Source of the DNA: Cristatella mucedo
Taxonomy: Eukaryota > Bryozoa > Phylactolaemata > Cristatellidae
Assembly: GCA_009760855.2 (NCBI GenBank)
Contig: WPIO01000096.1
Span: forward strand, 489,001-553,000
Direction of reading: 5' to 3'
Length of the DNA: 64,000 nt
The notes under the pieces were generated by a model, which saw nothing but the letters and a program-made list of their open reading frames with translations, was not told the origin of the DNA and made no database searches. Below, piece after piece: positions 35,266 to 48,001 of the stretch. The translations under genes were made by a program, and so were the position numbers. The number at the start of each line of letters is the position of its first letter. Positions within the stretch are counted from its first letter, which is position 1.

Positions 35266-36480
35266 GTCGGGAAAAACCGGATACCAGAAGATGGTGAATT
35301 CAGCCTTTTTCGAAAATTCTTATGACTTTGAATGTCGACAATGACAAAGCAGTCAAAACTTCTAAATTAGAGTTGCTCTGCGAGCCAGCCATTCTTGACG
35401 TTTCTTCCTAGGGGATTGAGTCCACGACCTTAGTCAGACCATGGTCGGGGTGAGATCCTTAACTGGTGGCCAAACGGGCTCGGCAATATGTGGACATAAT
35501 CAATTCTTGACTATTTGGGTTTTTTTCTAATTGGTGGGGGACATAACAAGCACTACCGTTGGACTTACCCCCCATGCTACACCTGTTCTTTGTGCCACTT
35601 GGAATGCCGTTCGCTGTATGAGTATTTGCACATTATCAAGAACGGTGCTGTTTAGCCGGTGAATATTATTTGGTTTAAGTACATAACTCCTACTCGTGGA
35701 CTGACCTGCTAAAATGCACGGCCGACTTGTGCGACAATAAACCGCACGTAATCATAAAGAATTCCACACGTAATCATAAAGTGCCTAGTAGTCAGTTACC
35801 GAGATGTTCATCGCCTATGGAGAAACGTGAACCCTTTAGAATCCGGGGTAAAACCTGTTGCACAAGATGCTGAATTCAACCGTACGTGAAAGCGCTTATA
35901 AACTTTGAATCTCAACATTGAGCAACCAATCATAACTGAGCAAGTCAAGCAGCTCTGCGAGCCAGCCCTTCCCATAGCTTTTAATGCTACCACTCTGATG
36001 GGGCTATGGTAGATTTCCAGTTGATCAGGCCTCCACTGAGCATTTTACAGGCATAGCTGACTCTTTCGAAGCTAGACCACAGAAAATCCCACAACATCTC
36101 ATAATCAGTGACTGATATGTCAATCGCCAATGGACAAGCATCAATGTGCCAGATCTCGAGGTGAAAACCCATATCAAGAGATGGCACATTCAACAGTGCG
36201 AAAATGCAGACGACATTTGATTTCAAGGTTAACTGAGCGATCAAAACTTTTCAAGTCGAGCTGCTCTGTGAGCCAGTCCTTCGCGTCGCTTCAGAAGCTG
36301 CCACTCGGATGCAGCTACTGTAGCTTTCCGGTTTATGAGGCCACCTCAGCAATTTTTAAAGGTGTAGCTGGCTTCTGCGACAATTGGCAACAGACCATCA
36401 CAAAGCGACTCATAATCATTTATCGATTCATCTACTTTCAACGGACAAGCATGAATCTGCAAGGATCTCATGCTAAAACC
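35235..36480. repeat. Diverged tandem repeat, about 316-bp unit
   Basis: Related segments begin near 35,240, 35,808, 36,125 and 36,440. Shared pieces are GGAxAAGCATxAAT, CAGCTCTGCGAGCCAG (variants near 35,378, 35,950 and 36,262) and CTCATAATCA (near 36,098 and 36,408). Spacings are 573, 317 and 315 bp. The larger first spacing fits an insertion between the first two copies (see 35,398-35,650). Copies are old and quite diverged. Confidence 0.6.
35398..35480 (-). repeat. tRNA-derived SINE-like sequence
   Basis: Read on the minus strand it contains TGGCCACCAGTTAAGG, an A-box-like motif, and about 45 bp later GGTCGTGGACTCAATCC, a B-box-like motif. The order and spacing fit a Pol III internal promoter. 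There is no cloverleaf convincing enough for a tRNA gene. It interrupts the 316-bp repeat. Confidence 0.45.
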
Positions 36481-37150
36481 ACTTCGGTCCGGACGAACCA
36501 GCTGGTAGTGGCTAAGCACTTTGAGATGCTTAAGAGGTCGGCGGCAGTAGATAATGTCCAAGCAGCACTCGAGGCTACGACTGAGGTAAGCCGAGAGGAT
36601 GAGGCTGAGGCTACACTTCAGCTGGCTGTAGGCACTCAGCAGAGAATGGTGGAGCATCAGGTCCTTGGATGCTGGCGCTCACTAGGCCGACTTGCTCTTT
36701 CTCCCGGACTTGGGGCTTCATTTTTGTCAGGATAGGTAACCTGCATTGCATCTTTGAAAAATCTCTGTAATGATTTTAAACACAAGTGACCTTGCGAATG
36801 CGGTGAAGTCAGAATGTGGTGTGTCAGCCGGACTTGCAGCAAAAGGCTTCACCCTGAGGCTTTCGCCCTAAGCAACGTTCTTATAAGCAATAACTTTGCC
36901 GAGTTATACAGAGGTTTAATGCAGTGGTGCAAGCATGGTTTAATTTAGCTGCCAGCGAGCAGCAATAGCAGGCCGCCAAGCGATTCGCTGGATAGGGACT
37001 CGCTGCCTCAGCATTCGCTGCAACCGGAATGCAGTATAAAATTGTAAACATCGGCCTGACCACTCAGCTGTGTACATCAAAGTGTGCAAAGGGATGTCTA
37101 AGCCAGCTTTTCAAAATTTCACCAGTCTAGTTTTTTCAGCAAAGTAATCA
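36481..37150. other. Unassigned sequence
   Basis: A 201-codon + frame (36,130-36,735) starts inside the 316-bp repeat and ends here. It has no recognisable domain and is best read as a chance frame. Nothing else supported. Confidence 0.4.
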
Positions 37151-37154
37151 TAAT

Positions 37155-37235
37155 CACAAACTTAAAAATAAATAATGCACTCGAAAAGGCAGACTCAGAG
37201 AACTCAATCTTTTTTCTAGGTCCTTTACATTAGGG
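37155..37235 (-). mobile_element. L2-like 3' tail fragment
   Basis: AATAATGCACTCGA followed by CTCAGAGAACTCAATC and CTAGGTCCTTTACATT matches the 3' terminal motif of the element at 937-1,020. Only the tail is present. Confidence 0.7.
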
Positions 37236-37599
37236 TAGCAGATAGTTCACGAAGATGCGTGGTTCAGCAAGGTAGGTTAGCCTGCCAGCTTATTCGCTCT
37301 TCAGATAGCAAGCCAATCGCTAAGCCATCTCGGCAAAATTAGACATCAAATATTAAATATTCTAAATAAAACAAGTTCTCAAGTAGAATTGGGGAGAAAA
37401 CACGTAGGGAACAAACGAGGGGAAGACCGGATTTTCTAAGGTTTTTGAAATATCTTTTCGTGTGGCATTTAAGAAAACAGGCGAAGCCTCAAAACGTAGT
37501 AGAATTAAAGAGTCAATTACAAAATTGCAAAATCCAATTACAATACGTATCGCTACTAAGATAAAAGGAATTGCTTCTCATCTTTTTGACAGTCAAAAA

Positions 37600-38230
37600 G
37601 CAATAATAATAATCTACTTGATGTTTTGCCCGAAGAGAACCTAATCTCTTTCTAGGCACTTTCAATATGCTGCAAATAAAGGAGGGTCAAATGGTTGGTG
37701 GTGGCATGCAGAGTAAACAACAAGAATAACACAGTGAGAGATGAATGATATGCACTGATTCAGCATGTAAGTATGGTTAGTGTCAGCATGCAGTGTCAGC
37801 ACTCATACGGACATAGTTGGCGATTTAAGGAGACCTAGGAAGTTTTGTAATAAATAAATGAGTTTTCCGTTCCTTCTTGAATGTGGACAAGTCATGAGAT
37901 GCTGTGATGCAGGTCAAAAATGGGTTTCAGGTTTCGGTAGCTTAAAACTGAAGGCATTCTCTCCAAAGGATTTGAGATTAGTATGAGGTATTGGTAAGCA
38001 GTTAGATTTAAAAAAGCAAGTGAAATGATTTAGCCTGGTAAAGGGAGAGGATCGGATAATTAGGTTGGAGCCAAAGAATGAAGGAACCTAAAGGTGAGCA
38101 ACAAAACCTTGAACTCTAGGCCATGCTCTACTGGGAGCCAGCGGTGGTCGGCGAGAAGCACAATCATGTGGTAACTGAGACTATCACGACAGACAAGCCT
38201 AGCTGCAGTGGTTTGCACAAGCAGACCTGG
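37600..38230 (-). mobile_element. Decayed L2-like element, 3' portion
   Basis: The tail (AATAATAATCTACTTGA, then AGAGAACCTAATCTCTTTCT) sits at 37,605-37,670. The body then follows the same order as 1,020-1,570: the CAGTGTCAGCA region, the 'TTTGAGATTAGTATGAGGTATTGG' region, the WLPVEHGLEFKVLLLTFRFLHSLAP-coding region and QTTAARLVCR. Several frameshifts and stops are present. The right end at about 38,225 is abrupt (5' truncation). Confidence 0.85.
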
Positions 38231-38280
38231 GTGGTTAGGTGTTTTTGGTACCTGGCTTTTGAGGGCGAAATCACACGAAT

Positions 38281-38411
38281 ACAGCACTGCACACTATAGC
38301 CACTAGCGAACGGACGGTGCTTTGCAAGCACTTTATTTAGCCAAAGCAAATCAAAATTAAGATCAATCACTGCACATTAATCAAGCACTGCACACTATAG
38401 CCACTAGCGAC
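38281..38411. repeat. Local duplicated segments
   Basis: ACTGCACACTATAGCCACTA occurs at about 38,286 and again at 38,389. The following GGACGGTGCTTTGCAAGCAC segment, with its CTTTATT and AAATTAAGAT neighbours, recurs at 38,890-38,945. Element type unknown. Confidence 0.65.
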
Positions 38412-38647
38412 AAGCAGAAATCTGCGGATCAGGATCGAGTATGCAACGACACTCATGGGCAGGTGTTGCACATTGGATACTTTATCTCGAATACGAGTTC
38501 GAAGCGAGACAGGACTGCAAATGGCGTGACATATGCATGCAGCTCGAGCCACGTTTAGGCAGAGGCAGAGGCACTTACCAAGAACAGGCTAAGACAAGCA
38601 CGACAAGAAAATGATTGAACGCAAGCCACGTTTCTTCAGTCGTTCAT

Positions 38648-38676
38648 CTCGGAGCTGCAGCTGGTGCAGCTCCGAG
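38648..38676. repeat. Perfect 12-bp hairpin with 5-nt loop
   Basis: CTCGGAGCTGCA (38,648-38,659), loop GCTGG, TGCAGCTCCGAG (38,665-38,676). No function assigned. Confidence 0.8.
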
Positions 38677-38959
38677 CACAGTGGATACACTCGATGTATA
38701 TTCAGCATGTACACTGTGGCTTGATCGCTCGCTTGGCCAGTCTTTCGGCCTTGACCTGAAACCACAGGTTCTGGCTGCTTGAGAATAATTAAGTGCTTAT
38801 CGGTTTCGCATATATTTGATTGTTTTCATGCACAAGCAGATCTCGACGATTTATCTCGTAATGACGCATTCGTGAAAGCCAAATTTGAACGGACGGTGCT
38901 TTGCAAGCACTTTATTGAGCCAAAGCTAATCGAAATTAAGATCTATGATTGGAGCGCCG

Positions 38960-40900
38960 TGGTTGCAACAGTGTGTATCCAGTGAGGGGGCTGATTCAGC
39001 CAGGGAATGTTGAATAAACGAACCTGTTCTTTGGAAAGTTGTGCTGGTTGGGGAAAACTCGGGGGGGGGGCTACGTGAAACAGCCGCTCGGGAATCAGAA
39101 AACAGGCTGATTAAAAATCTTCGTCATATTTTTTGGTAGCAACTCAACATTAGGTCTAGCATGTTTGAGATTATTAGCAACGGTGGGACGCCGGGTGGTA
39201 GCGATCGTAGGGGAGGCTGCATTTGCACGTAGCTGTGCAGCCTATTTGAATGGAGATGCTCCTGGTTCGCCTGGCATGACATACCTTTCAGCAGTGCTAG
39301 TCGTACATGCAACGTTCGGGGTGGATGGCACCAACCGACGATCAGATGCTACACGATTCCGAGCAGATCTCACGATGGACCACCGGCTGCCAGCAGGTGC
39401 CAACCGGAAAGGGTAAGCCACGGGCTGATGACGTCAGTTGAGTCATATACTGTTCGGTTAATATTTTTCCGAATGTTTGCTGGGCGTGGGATAACATTTT
39501 ACTTACATGATATATAATTGAGAATTTTCCTATCGATAATTAGTGCCTTGGATATAAAACGGAATCTACTTTGAATACAGGGTGGTGCGTAGGTGCGCAG
39601 TTGCCGGTAAATGTCAAGGTCGGGAGGGCAGGCTACCTGCCGCTATGTCCTTGGGATACTGTCCGCTATTATCGTGGGCCACCCAAGTATAAAATTGGAT
39701 CCGGTACAGGTTGTTTTTAGCTCAGTATTCTTCTGCCTCATCGCCCGGCCAGAAAGGGGCAGCTGAGCTCGGCGGGAAAGTTGAGGTGGCATCTACGGTC
39801 GCGCGATGTGGTCCTGAGCTTCGGATTATCGACTGATATGAATTGGCCGTCGTGTTCGGTGAAAAGTGGCTGTGTAGCTCTGTATTTGCGATCTGGCGAT
39901 CGACGGTCGTGAAGCAGGTACAGCTATGCTACAAGGAGACGGAGGAGAGATCTCTCAGTGTTTCGCAAGTGAAGGAAGACGCTGGAAGAAACTTGGCTGT
40001 GCAGCTCTCATCGTCGCCTACTCGAGCTGGTAGCCACGAGACTGCTGGCTGAGAGGCCAGCTGCTGCAAGTTTTACTCCTGCTGCTGCAGCTGCTGCGAA
40101 TCTCCCCAGTCCGAAGCTTTGTACTGCAGCTCCCGGTTGTGTTTCCCACCCGGTGCGAGGCACTGCGGCTGAAGCCTGGCGGTCGCTCGGCGTTCGCTCT
40201 GCTGGTGCGCTCGGCGTTCGCTCTGCTGTCGCAGCTTCTCTGCGTACTGCCCTGTATTCAGTTCAGCTAGCCGCTGCGCATCGCGGCGGCTGCAGCCGTG
40301 GCACTGCTACACGCCGTGCAGCCCAAGCTCATGGCCGTTGCCAGCTGGAGCAACTTCGAGCGGTTTCTTGCTTTCAGAAAACGACCTAGCATCGGCGACG
40401 TCGAGCTCGATCAAAAGTCACCAGCCGAGTCTTGCTTGATCAGCAACTTTCATTCGGTGAGTAGTTAGCAGTAGGCGATCAGTTTGGATTTGTGCTGCCT
40501 GCGGCAGACATCTGTGTGGAAGCAACGATAATCGCCAGTGGCGCTATGCAGCGTGGTCGCCAGAGACAGCTGGCCACCGTTGTCTGCCGAAAAGTACTGA
40601 TTCGGCATATAGTCAAGCCACGGGCCCAGCTCTCTTGGTGTGATTCTGGTTCGTGGCAGAGATGCAGAGTGCTCACCCACTTTTTGCTCGTGCACCTTGC
40701 ACTGGAGCTTCGAGGGCTCGGCGACCTGCATTTGGCCTCGGAATCCCTTCCTTGGTCGTGCTAGCTGCTGCCTTACCCTGCCGTACAGACGGCTCTAGAA
40801 GCTGCCAGGAAAAGCTGCCAGCTGAGGACGGGGTAGGGCTGTGAGGACATAGCAGCGTCCATGTGCTTGGGGTGTGTGTACTACTTTTATGTTCAGGTGC
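38960..40900. other. Unassigned sequence
   Basis: No supported gene. A G-run lies at about 39,061-39,070 and a TGACGTCA palindrome (CRE-like) at 39,429-39,436. Around 40,050-40,400 the sequence is rich in CTGC and GCTC with several overlapping frames. None shows a recognisable domain. Confidence 0.4.
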
Positions 40901-40902
40901 CT

Positions 40903-40970
40903 GGTTTAGCCCAGGGGTAAGGTGATTATCTTAAGGATCAAGGTCTTGTGCTCAAGCCTTTCGGCACACG
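40903..40970 (+). repeat. tRNA-derived SINE-like sequence
   Basis: TGGTTTAGCCCAGGGGTAAGG resembles a tRNA D-arm/A box, and about 35 bp later GTCTTGTGCTCAAGCC resembles a decayed B box. Order and spacing fit a Pol III promoter. Not a functional tRNA gene by eye. Confidence 0.4.
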
Positions 40971-41309
40971 TGAAGTGCTTCGATATCGATTAAGTTCTCC
41001 TAGCATGGATTATCTAGATATTCGTCTATCTATTGATCTCTCTGCATATATTTATATTTATATGGAATGCACTTTACCTGTCAATATAGGCTCTATATGT
41101 CATATAGGCTCCCACGGGGCACTGAGCATCTTGACTAAAACACTGTCTACAGATGATCGTCTGCTTCGGCTGCTTGGCTATTGCACTGCATGAGCCGAGG
41201 CCGACTTGACAGCCCTGGTTCCTGTATCCACATGGAATCCTAGCTAAACAGCTGGACAGCTAGAGAATGGATTCTGTTGGTCTTTGGTGGCATTTAGCGA
41301 CTAGCCAAG

Positions 41310-41650
41310 CAGCTACTCAGCTAGCCGGATCTTTTACGGCGCACGCTCGTCCTGCCTGAACGGAGTCGGAGCAACAGCAAGACTTCGGAAGCCGACTGAC
41401 CAACTAACACGTTTGTTCTAGCTTGCTGTGTCGTCTTGTGACCCTTTAGTGTACTTTTAATAGGACCTTCACCTGTAGACTTGTTAAGTTCCCCTGTTGT
41501 TCTTGGAGCATGCAATATTATAAAAAGGTCTAACCTGACGGCCGCTCGCCTTACCCTAGCTCAGCGGCATGGCGAGCGGCAGCGTGGCCGGAGTATGACT
41601 GGGCTTGGCGGGAAATAGCCACTGACCTCTCGAACTCGACTACACTGTCA
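41310..41650 (+). mobile_element. Candidate LTR family, diverged + copy
   Basis: Begins CTACTCAGCTAGCCGGATCT, runs through CGGAGTCGGA, CTAACACGTTTGTTC, CCTTCACCTGTAGACTTG and a TATA-like ATTATAAAAAG near 41,516, and ends with CTCGAACTCGACTACA. The order matches 31,625-31,965. The first about 170 bp of the family are missing here. Confidence 0.6.
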
Positions 41651-41699
41651 CCTGCGGCTGACAAAACTGAAGGAGGGACACGTTTGAGGTTCGACTAGA

Positions 41700-41775
41700 A
41701 CAGTGTCAGCATGCATCAGCACAGAAAGGACGAATTATCATTACCTGCTGAATGTGGTAATAAAGAGGCATGTTT
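41700..41775 (-). mobile_element. Short L2-like fragment
   Basis: AACAGTGTCAGCATGCATCA, then AGGACGAATTATC and GAGGCATGTTTAAA, match 1,139-1,215 of the element at the left of the window. Confidence 0.55.
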
Positions 41776-42533
41776 AAAGCCTCTTTTTTTAAAGTCTGCC
41801 TGCCTTTTGGACGTCAGATCTTAGTGAAGCTGGACGCAGAATGGGTGGGTGTGGCAGGCAAAGCAGCAGCCTCGACGGTACCTCTGCAAAGCCATCGTCC
41901 AGTCCTGTCGCCGTTCGATGGACTGCATCTCCGATTGATCTCACCGAGGATAACCTTTTCCAGGATAACTCTCGGAGAGGTATAGATTTGACCGCACAAT
42001 GTCATGCTGATTTTTCTGCGGTGGTAGGTGCAGGAACAGGTGCCTGAGTGCTTCTCACAGGTGACCACTGGCTGCATAGCTTGTAGGCAGCGGCAGCTTC
42101 GGTATCGTTCCTCGCGTGGAGCTCTGAACTTTCTGCCTGTGGGCCACTCGGTGCTCTGCACTTTCTACCTCCCCCCCCCCCCGCTCCTCCGGCTCTGAGT
42201 GCAGGTGCGCAGGTCCGTGTGCCTGCGTTGGACGATGTCCACTCCATCGGATGCATAGCGATCGACCCGATAGACAAGCTAGGCAGCCCTGGGCCACACA
42301 AATCGGCCGGCGTCTGTCCTGGCTGACACCTGCGATGACCACGTGACCAAGGACAGTGCTGGTGTGTGGCTTAACCTGTGGTCAACTCTATGGCTGCCTC
42401 TTCAGCTTGCTCTCGGCTGCTGCTGCTGCTGGCCACTTGGTTTTGCTCGACCGATTGAAAGCAGCAGATCAGCTAGTCGGCCAGAGAGAACATTGCCGTG
42501 CATGGTCTCCCTGTATCTCCCAGTATCTCCCAG

Positions 42534-43440
<907 letters not shown>

Positions 43441-43599
43441 ACTGACCTAGTTATGAATTATATATTGCATGCTTGTTGTCATTGAACATTGTCACCAACT
43501 ATTCGATCGAGTTTCTTCACAACATATGTAAACTTCCTAGGAAGAGATTTAGTTCTCTGAGATTGCTAGAAAAATTAATTACTGTTACTACTATCGGTA

Positions 43600-43640
43600 C
43601 TATTGTTATTGTTATTATTATTATTATTATTATTATTGTG
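43600..43640. repeat. (ATT)n microsatellite
   Basis: TTATTATTATTATTATTATT-type run, possibly the tail of a lost element. Confidence 0.8.
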
Positions 43641-43917
43641 CATACTTGTTGCACAGTGAATTCAGAAATGCGGTTTTGACGTCTGCTCAGTGTTTTGTGA
43701 GTGCCTTGTTTTCATATTGCGTGAGCAGCAAAGTAGTATTTATGATCACAGGTTCTCACATCTTTCTCTCAGAATGCGCCATCACCAGAATTCGCCATCA
43801 GTAGCTCCAGACTGTTTATAACGAAAGTCTGATTATAGACATCATGTGCTAGTGCCGATGTTGATCCAGCAGTTATATAACAGGGTTGACAGGCTCGGTA
43901 TCAAAGTGCTTTCACTA

Positions 43918-44000
43918 CTAGAGCAAGGGGATTATTAACAACAATAAGGCATGTCTATAGTGCCCAAAGACTACTGACTCTTTTTTGAGGCACTTAACTT
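43918..44000 (-). mobile_element. Degraded L2-like 3' tail
   Basis: AACAACAATAAGGCATG, a CTGACTCTTTTTTGAGGCACTT stretch and the spacing resemble the family tail (AATAATGCAC ... AGAGAACTCAATCTCTxxCTAGGCGCTTTAC). Weak match. Confidence 0.4.
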
Positions 44001-45771
44001 ATATTATAAGGTAAGTATATCAATCATTTAGTGATGTCATGCGAAGTGTCGGCAACTATCAACCACCACTTAGTTGTGTTCTAGGCTTTGCAGTCAGTCA
44101 CCGTCGAGACGTTGGATACGCTCGACCTTGTCGTATTGGCAAGGTATCACTACGCATTGCATGCCTCATTGCAGCAGGCTTCTTGTCTCCTAAGCCTCTT
44201 GTTCTCTCAGTCGACAAGGCAGCTGCCCTTGGTTTTAGGTCAACCAATCAGAATATGCGACCAGTGCCTCGAGGTTCAGCCTATCTCTGCCTCGGTGAAG
44301 ACTCAAGTACGTTACAGCAATTGTGGTTCACTCAGCATTCCGAAGTGTTCCCTTTTCCCTCGATGATCGCTATCATGAGCCGATCTGAAGACGCCCGTTT
44401 TGAGAAATCACATCTGGCAACACTGCCCTGCCGCCCTGGCTGCTGTACAGTATATCTTTGCAATAAATAAGGAGGCTCGTGTACGCTGGTACATGTCTCT
44501 TGTACATCGCAGTCAAACCATTCTCGTCAGTGGCTGCCTGTGCTATTTCTTTTCGCCAGATCAGCCTTTCAATAAAAGTTTTGAACAAATTCCTTTCGTT
44601 CGTCAATAAGGCCGTAGTCTACAAGCCAATACGAAACAAGTGATGTGAATGGCTGTCACTTTTTCTTGTTATAAAAATTGCTGTCGATGTGTCCGCACTG
44701 CTTCATCCACTCAGTCATACGCTGTGGACAGCGTTCAACGTTTTAGTTTATCGGTTTTGCTTGGACGATTGCGATCGTTGACCGGAGCTTTGTCGGTCTT
44801 GATTGCTGTCTGCACTAAGGAGCATTGACAACGGTAGACTTGCATGCAGTCACCAGATCGACTACGACTCATTGCCGGGAGAGCGTTTGTCTTCGCCTCG
44901 GGCGCTCGGCGCCTTGCTTCTTTTGGCTGCATTGTTCGTGTGGCAGCATCAGCGGCCACGAAGCCGAGTCTAAGCCTCGTCGCCTCGTCAGCTCGTGGCA
45001 GGGTGATAGACGATCTCTGGGGCCACTTGCAAACCTTAATGGAAGGTAAGATATCATAAAATGGTCACGTTTCCTGCTCACGATAATATGAAAGTTAAAT
45101 TCTCACCAGCGTCGCTTCGAATCGATTGAACCACTTCGCCGCCATTACCTGACTACTTGAACCCATCTATTTCTACCTTGTACTTTTTTATGTTTCCTTA
45201 TCCTTATCCTTCAGCTGCCAATGAATTGCTGAATAAAGCACTCATATGCCATGGTCCTACGGTTTCGTGGGTTCATCAGAACATTTTCCTTCGCGTCGTT
45301 TAGTCATGCAGTAATTTAGTTGCAATATATTCTTGTTTTATGGCCTGTGAAACTGGTGAGCTTCCACCGTCATTCGCTGTGCCTAAATCAAAACCATCCG
45401 CGGAAGATACGATAAGGACAGCGGAAAATTGTTGATGATTATAATTGTTAATGATAATAATGCTGTGCTGTGTAAAGTTACCCCCTCCCTGGCCGATATT
45501 ATTTTTTTGAGCTTGTCAAAGTGTCAAGTGAAGCATCTATTTAAAGTACCCTACCTGAAGTACCTGCATTACGCAATTTATCTTTTAGCAAGTGACAACC
45601 CTGTAGACTATTCTGCATGTGCGGCCTCTCGGGAGTTATGCATTGGAATGCATTCTTAGAGACCGAGAAAACACCCTGAATGGTATTAAAAGCAAGAGAC
45701 GTATCCAACTTCACTTGCAGCTAACAGGGCGCTCCTGATTCATTTAAAATACTTTATAGATCAGTATTCAT
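44001..45771. other. Unassigned sequence
   Basis: A 143-codon + frame (44,039-44,470) has no recognisable domain. AATAAA motifs occur near 44,463 and 44,570 without a linked gene. No RNA gene or repeat seen. Confidence 0.4.
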
Positions 45772-45839
45772 TCAATTAAAACTTAACACAAACGACGATA
45801 AAACTGAGCTGCTGCTCATAGCACAACCTCTGTGTGGCA

Positions 45840-46945
45840 CAGCGCCGGCATGACTCAGTTTTAGAGCGCATGAGAGTTGCTCAGCAGGAAACACCGCGCT
45901 GTCCTAGAGCAAGGGGACGCAGAGGTCGCTGAGGTGATTGATACTGGCTGGAGAGTCAACCCTACAGTTCATGCTAGCAATTTGAGAATAGGGCAACGCT
46001 GGCCCAAGGTCGCTGTCGCCGCCAGCCATCCTAGATTTGCTCGACGGTTTCCGTGTGAGAACAAAAGAAGTGGGTGAAGAGCGTCTGCGTTCTCGAGCTC
46101 TGAGCAAGGGGGACGCAGAGGTCGCTGAGGTGATTGCTATTGACTGGGTTGTAAACCCGATTGTCCCAGCTAGTTATGTAATGATAGGGCGACGCTCGCT
46201 GGGAGCCTCGTCTTCATCTTCGGCTCCGTCTCGACGCCGTCGGTGGTAGTAGCCGGACTCATTTCTCTGAAAGCGAGGGAGGAGGGTGAGCTGTTCGCCG
46301 GAGATTGAGGGACAGGACGAGACAGCGCCAGGAGGATTTGGCGGGCGCCACCGAATACGGTCATATAGCGCTTGAGCTCGCATTTTGTGTTTCTTCTGTG
46401 TTTTGTGTGTGTGCGCGCGCGCACCTGGTCTCACCAAGAGTGCTTGGAGTAGTGCATGAGGTATTACTGCCGTAAGGTGGAAGCGGAGCCCTAGTTCTCC
46501 GGTCAGGGTCTAGGCTCCGATTCGGGCTCCTCGTCTTATTTGGGTCGTTCCCGCAATAGACGTATGTAGCCTAAGTGCGGGGACGATTCCCTCCGCAAGA
46601 GTGCTTGTGCTGTTGAGAGCGTGCGAGGAGTGTGGAGATAAAACTGAGCTAGACGCGGAGCGACTTTGTGCGCTTGCGAATAAAGCTCAGTAAAATCCCA
46701 AATGTGTGTGTCTCGCTTTCCAATTCACGCCGCGGACTCACGACGCCCTTTAGTAACTAACGGTAAGTGGGTCAGCGCCAGAAACGCTCGTTTCGTGGCG
46801 GCCTGCCTATTGCGCGCAGGCGCGCATCGAACGGTATTAGGCGCTAGGTTACGCCGCTAGGTAAGCGGCAGGTTAAGCCCACTCCGCCGAGCCTTCGGCG
46901 TTACAGGTGCGTGGCTGGACTAAACGGCTTTGCTCTTCTAATAGG
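45840..46945. mobile_element. About 1.1-kb insertion inside the RT pseudogene
   Basis: This stretch separates two adjacent RT segments, so it is inserted DNA. GCACAACCT lies at the left edge (about 45,825) and its reverse complement AGGTTGTGC at the right edge (about 46,943). These could be short terminal inverted repeats or chance. The stretch contains a 197-bp direct repeat (from about 45,908 and 46,105) and AATAAA at 46,679-46,684 followed by a TGTGTGTGTC run, which would also fit a solo LTR. No transposase frame is visible. Confidence 0.5.
45908..46210. repeat. Two direct repeats, 197-bp spacing
   Basis: GACGCAGAGGTCGCTGAGGT with following GATTG occurs at about 45,915 and 46,112. Each is followed by ACTGG, GTxAACCC and ATAGGGCxACGCT at similar spacing. 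The second half of each unit is more diverged. Confidence 0.75.
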
Positions 46946-48001
46946 TTGTGCGATCATCACTGTCTGCTCGGAATTTAGGCGTCGTCTTCGACAGCTGCCT
47001 AAATTTTGAAAGCTTTGCTAACATGACCGCTTCCACTGTTCAGCCAGCACGTCCGATCCCTATCTAAGATAAGGAACTGCCTTCCACGGTGGTTGGCACG
47101 GAGCTTGACTTGCTCCTTCTAGTTCTTTCTCGCCTATATTATTGTTATTCCCTTTTAGTTTGGTCTACCAAAAGTCACTAGGCCACTGCACAGTTGGCTC
47201 TAAATATGGCGACAAGACGAGCTTGCCAATCCCACAGGTTGGACCACGTGACTCTTTTGCTGAAAGAGCTTTGATGGCTGCTGCTTTATCAGCCAATACA
47301 GAGCAACGTTGTTACTCTAACCCGTAAGGCCAAGGCCAAGGCTTGGCTCCTTCATACCTAGCTGAACTGCTCAATCAGTTTCAGCCTCCTCGTACTATTG
47401 GTGCAGGTCCTGCATGGACAATATATTAGACGCTCCATTCCTCCACTTAACGACCGTTGGGGACCGACACTTTTCCTCAGCAGGTCCTTGACCTATGACC
47501 TCCTTGACCTGTGAATGGAGCTCAACTCCACAAATCTTACGCGACGACATCTTCTCACCTGCTGCCGACTTTTGCACATCCTTTCCAGCCGTCCCGAGCT
47601 GCCACGTCCACGGTACTCGCTACCTCAGCTGCTCTCCCGACCCTACACTGCGCTTCCCACTTTCTCTTTGTTTCGTGAGATGAAGTGTGCTCTCAACCGA
47701 ATGCTTGCAAAAAAGCCGCTTAGGCTGCAAGTGAGCTATACAAAAGTCTCCTGCGATTTTTCGCACCACTTTCAGGCATTTATGATAACGATCCGGGAAT
47801 TTTGAATAAAATTGATTGCTCTTATTTTTCTTATTTATTTTCTTTATCTTATTTTGAATTGCTGTCACAAAAGCGTGGGCTAGTTTTGTTTGGTCTTCTT
47901 GCATTCTAGTCAAAGTGTAAAACAGTCGCTGTATAAAGCTTGGCGCATCGGTAACCACTACTTGGAATCATCTCGAATGCATCATGTTGATGATCATCTG
48001 A

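Larger units (their letters stand above)
45772..47700 (+). pseudogene. Non-LTR reverse-transcriptase pseudogene split by an insertion
   Basis: 45,775-45,830 reads KLNTNDDKTELLLIAQPL, the RT motif D region (compare KLNDDKTNLLVMGKP in the element at 1,174). The next expected segment appears 1.1 kb later: 46,955-47,040 reads SARNLGVVFDSCLNFESF (compare SARNLGVIFQSDLSL). Then 47,060-47,200 matches the 'SLSKIRNCLP...' and 'GLPKSLLGH' region with frameshifts, and 47,330-47,395 reads GLAPSYLAELLNQFQPPRTI. Its sequence differs from the main L2-like element, so it is another subfamily. Several stops and frameshifts make it dead. Confidence 0.75.

Noticed and set aside
36130-36735. 201-codon + frame
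   Set aside because: Starts in the diverged 316-bp repeat and runs into unassigned DNA. No domain.
37240-37345. Minus-strand tRNA/SINE-like GATGGCTTAGCGATTGG
   Set aside because: Only an A-box-like motif. No B box at the right distance.
44039-44470. 143-codon + frame
   Set aside because: No recognisable domain, no splice or promoter context. Frames of this length are expected by chance in 64 kb.
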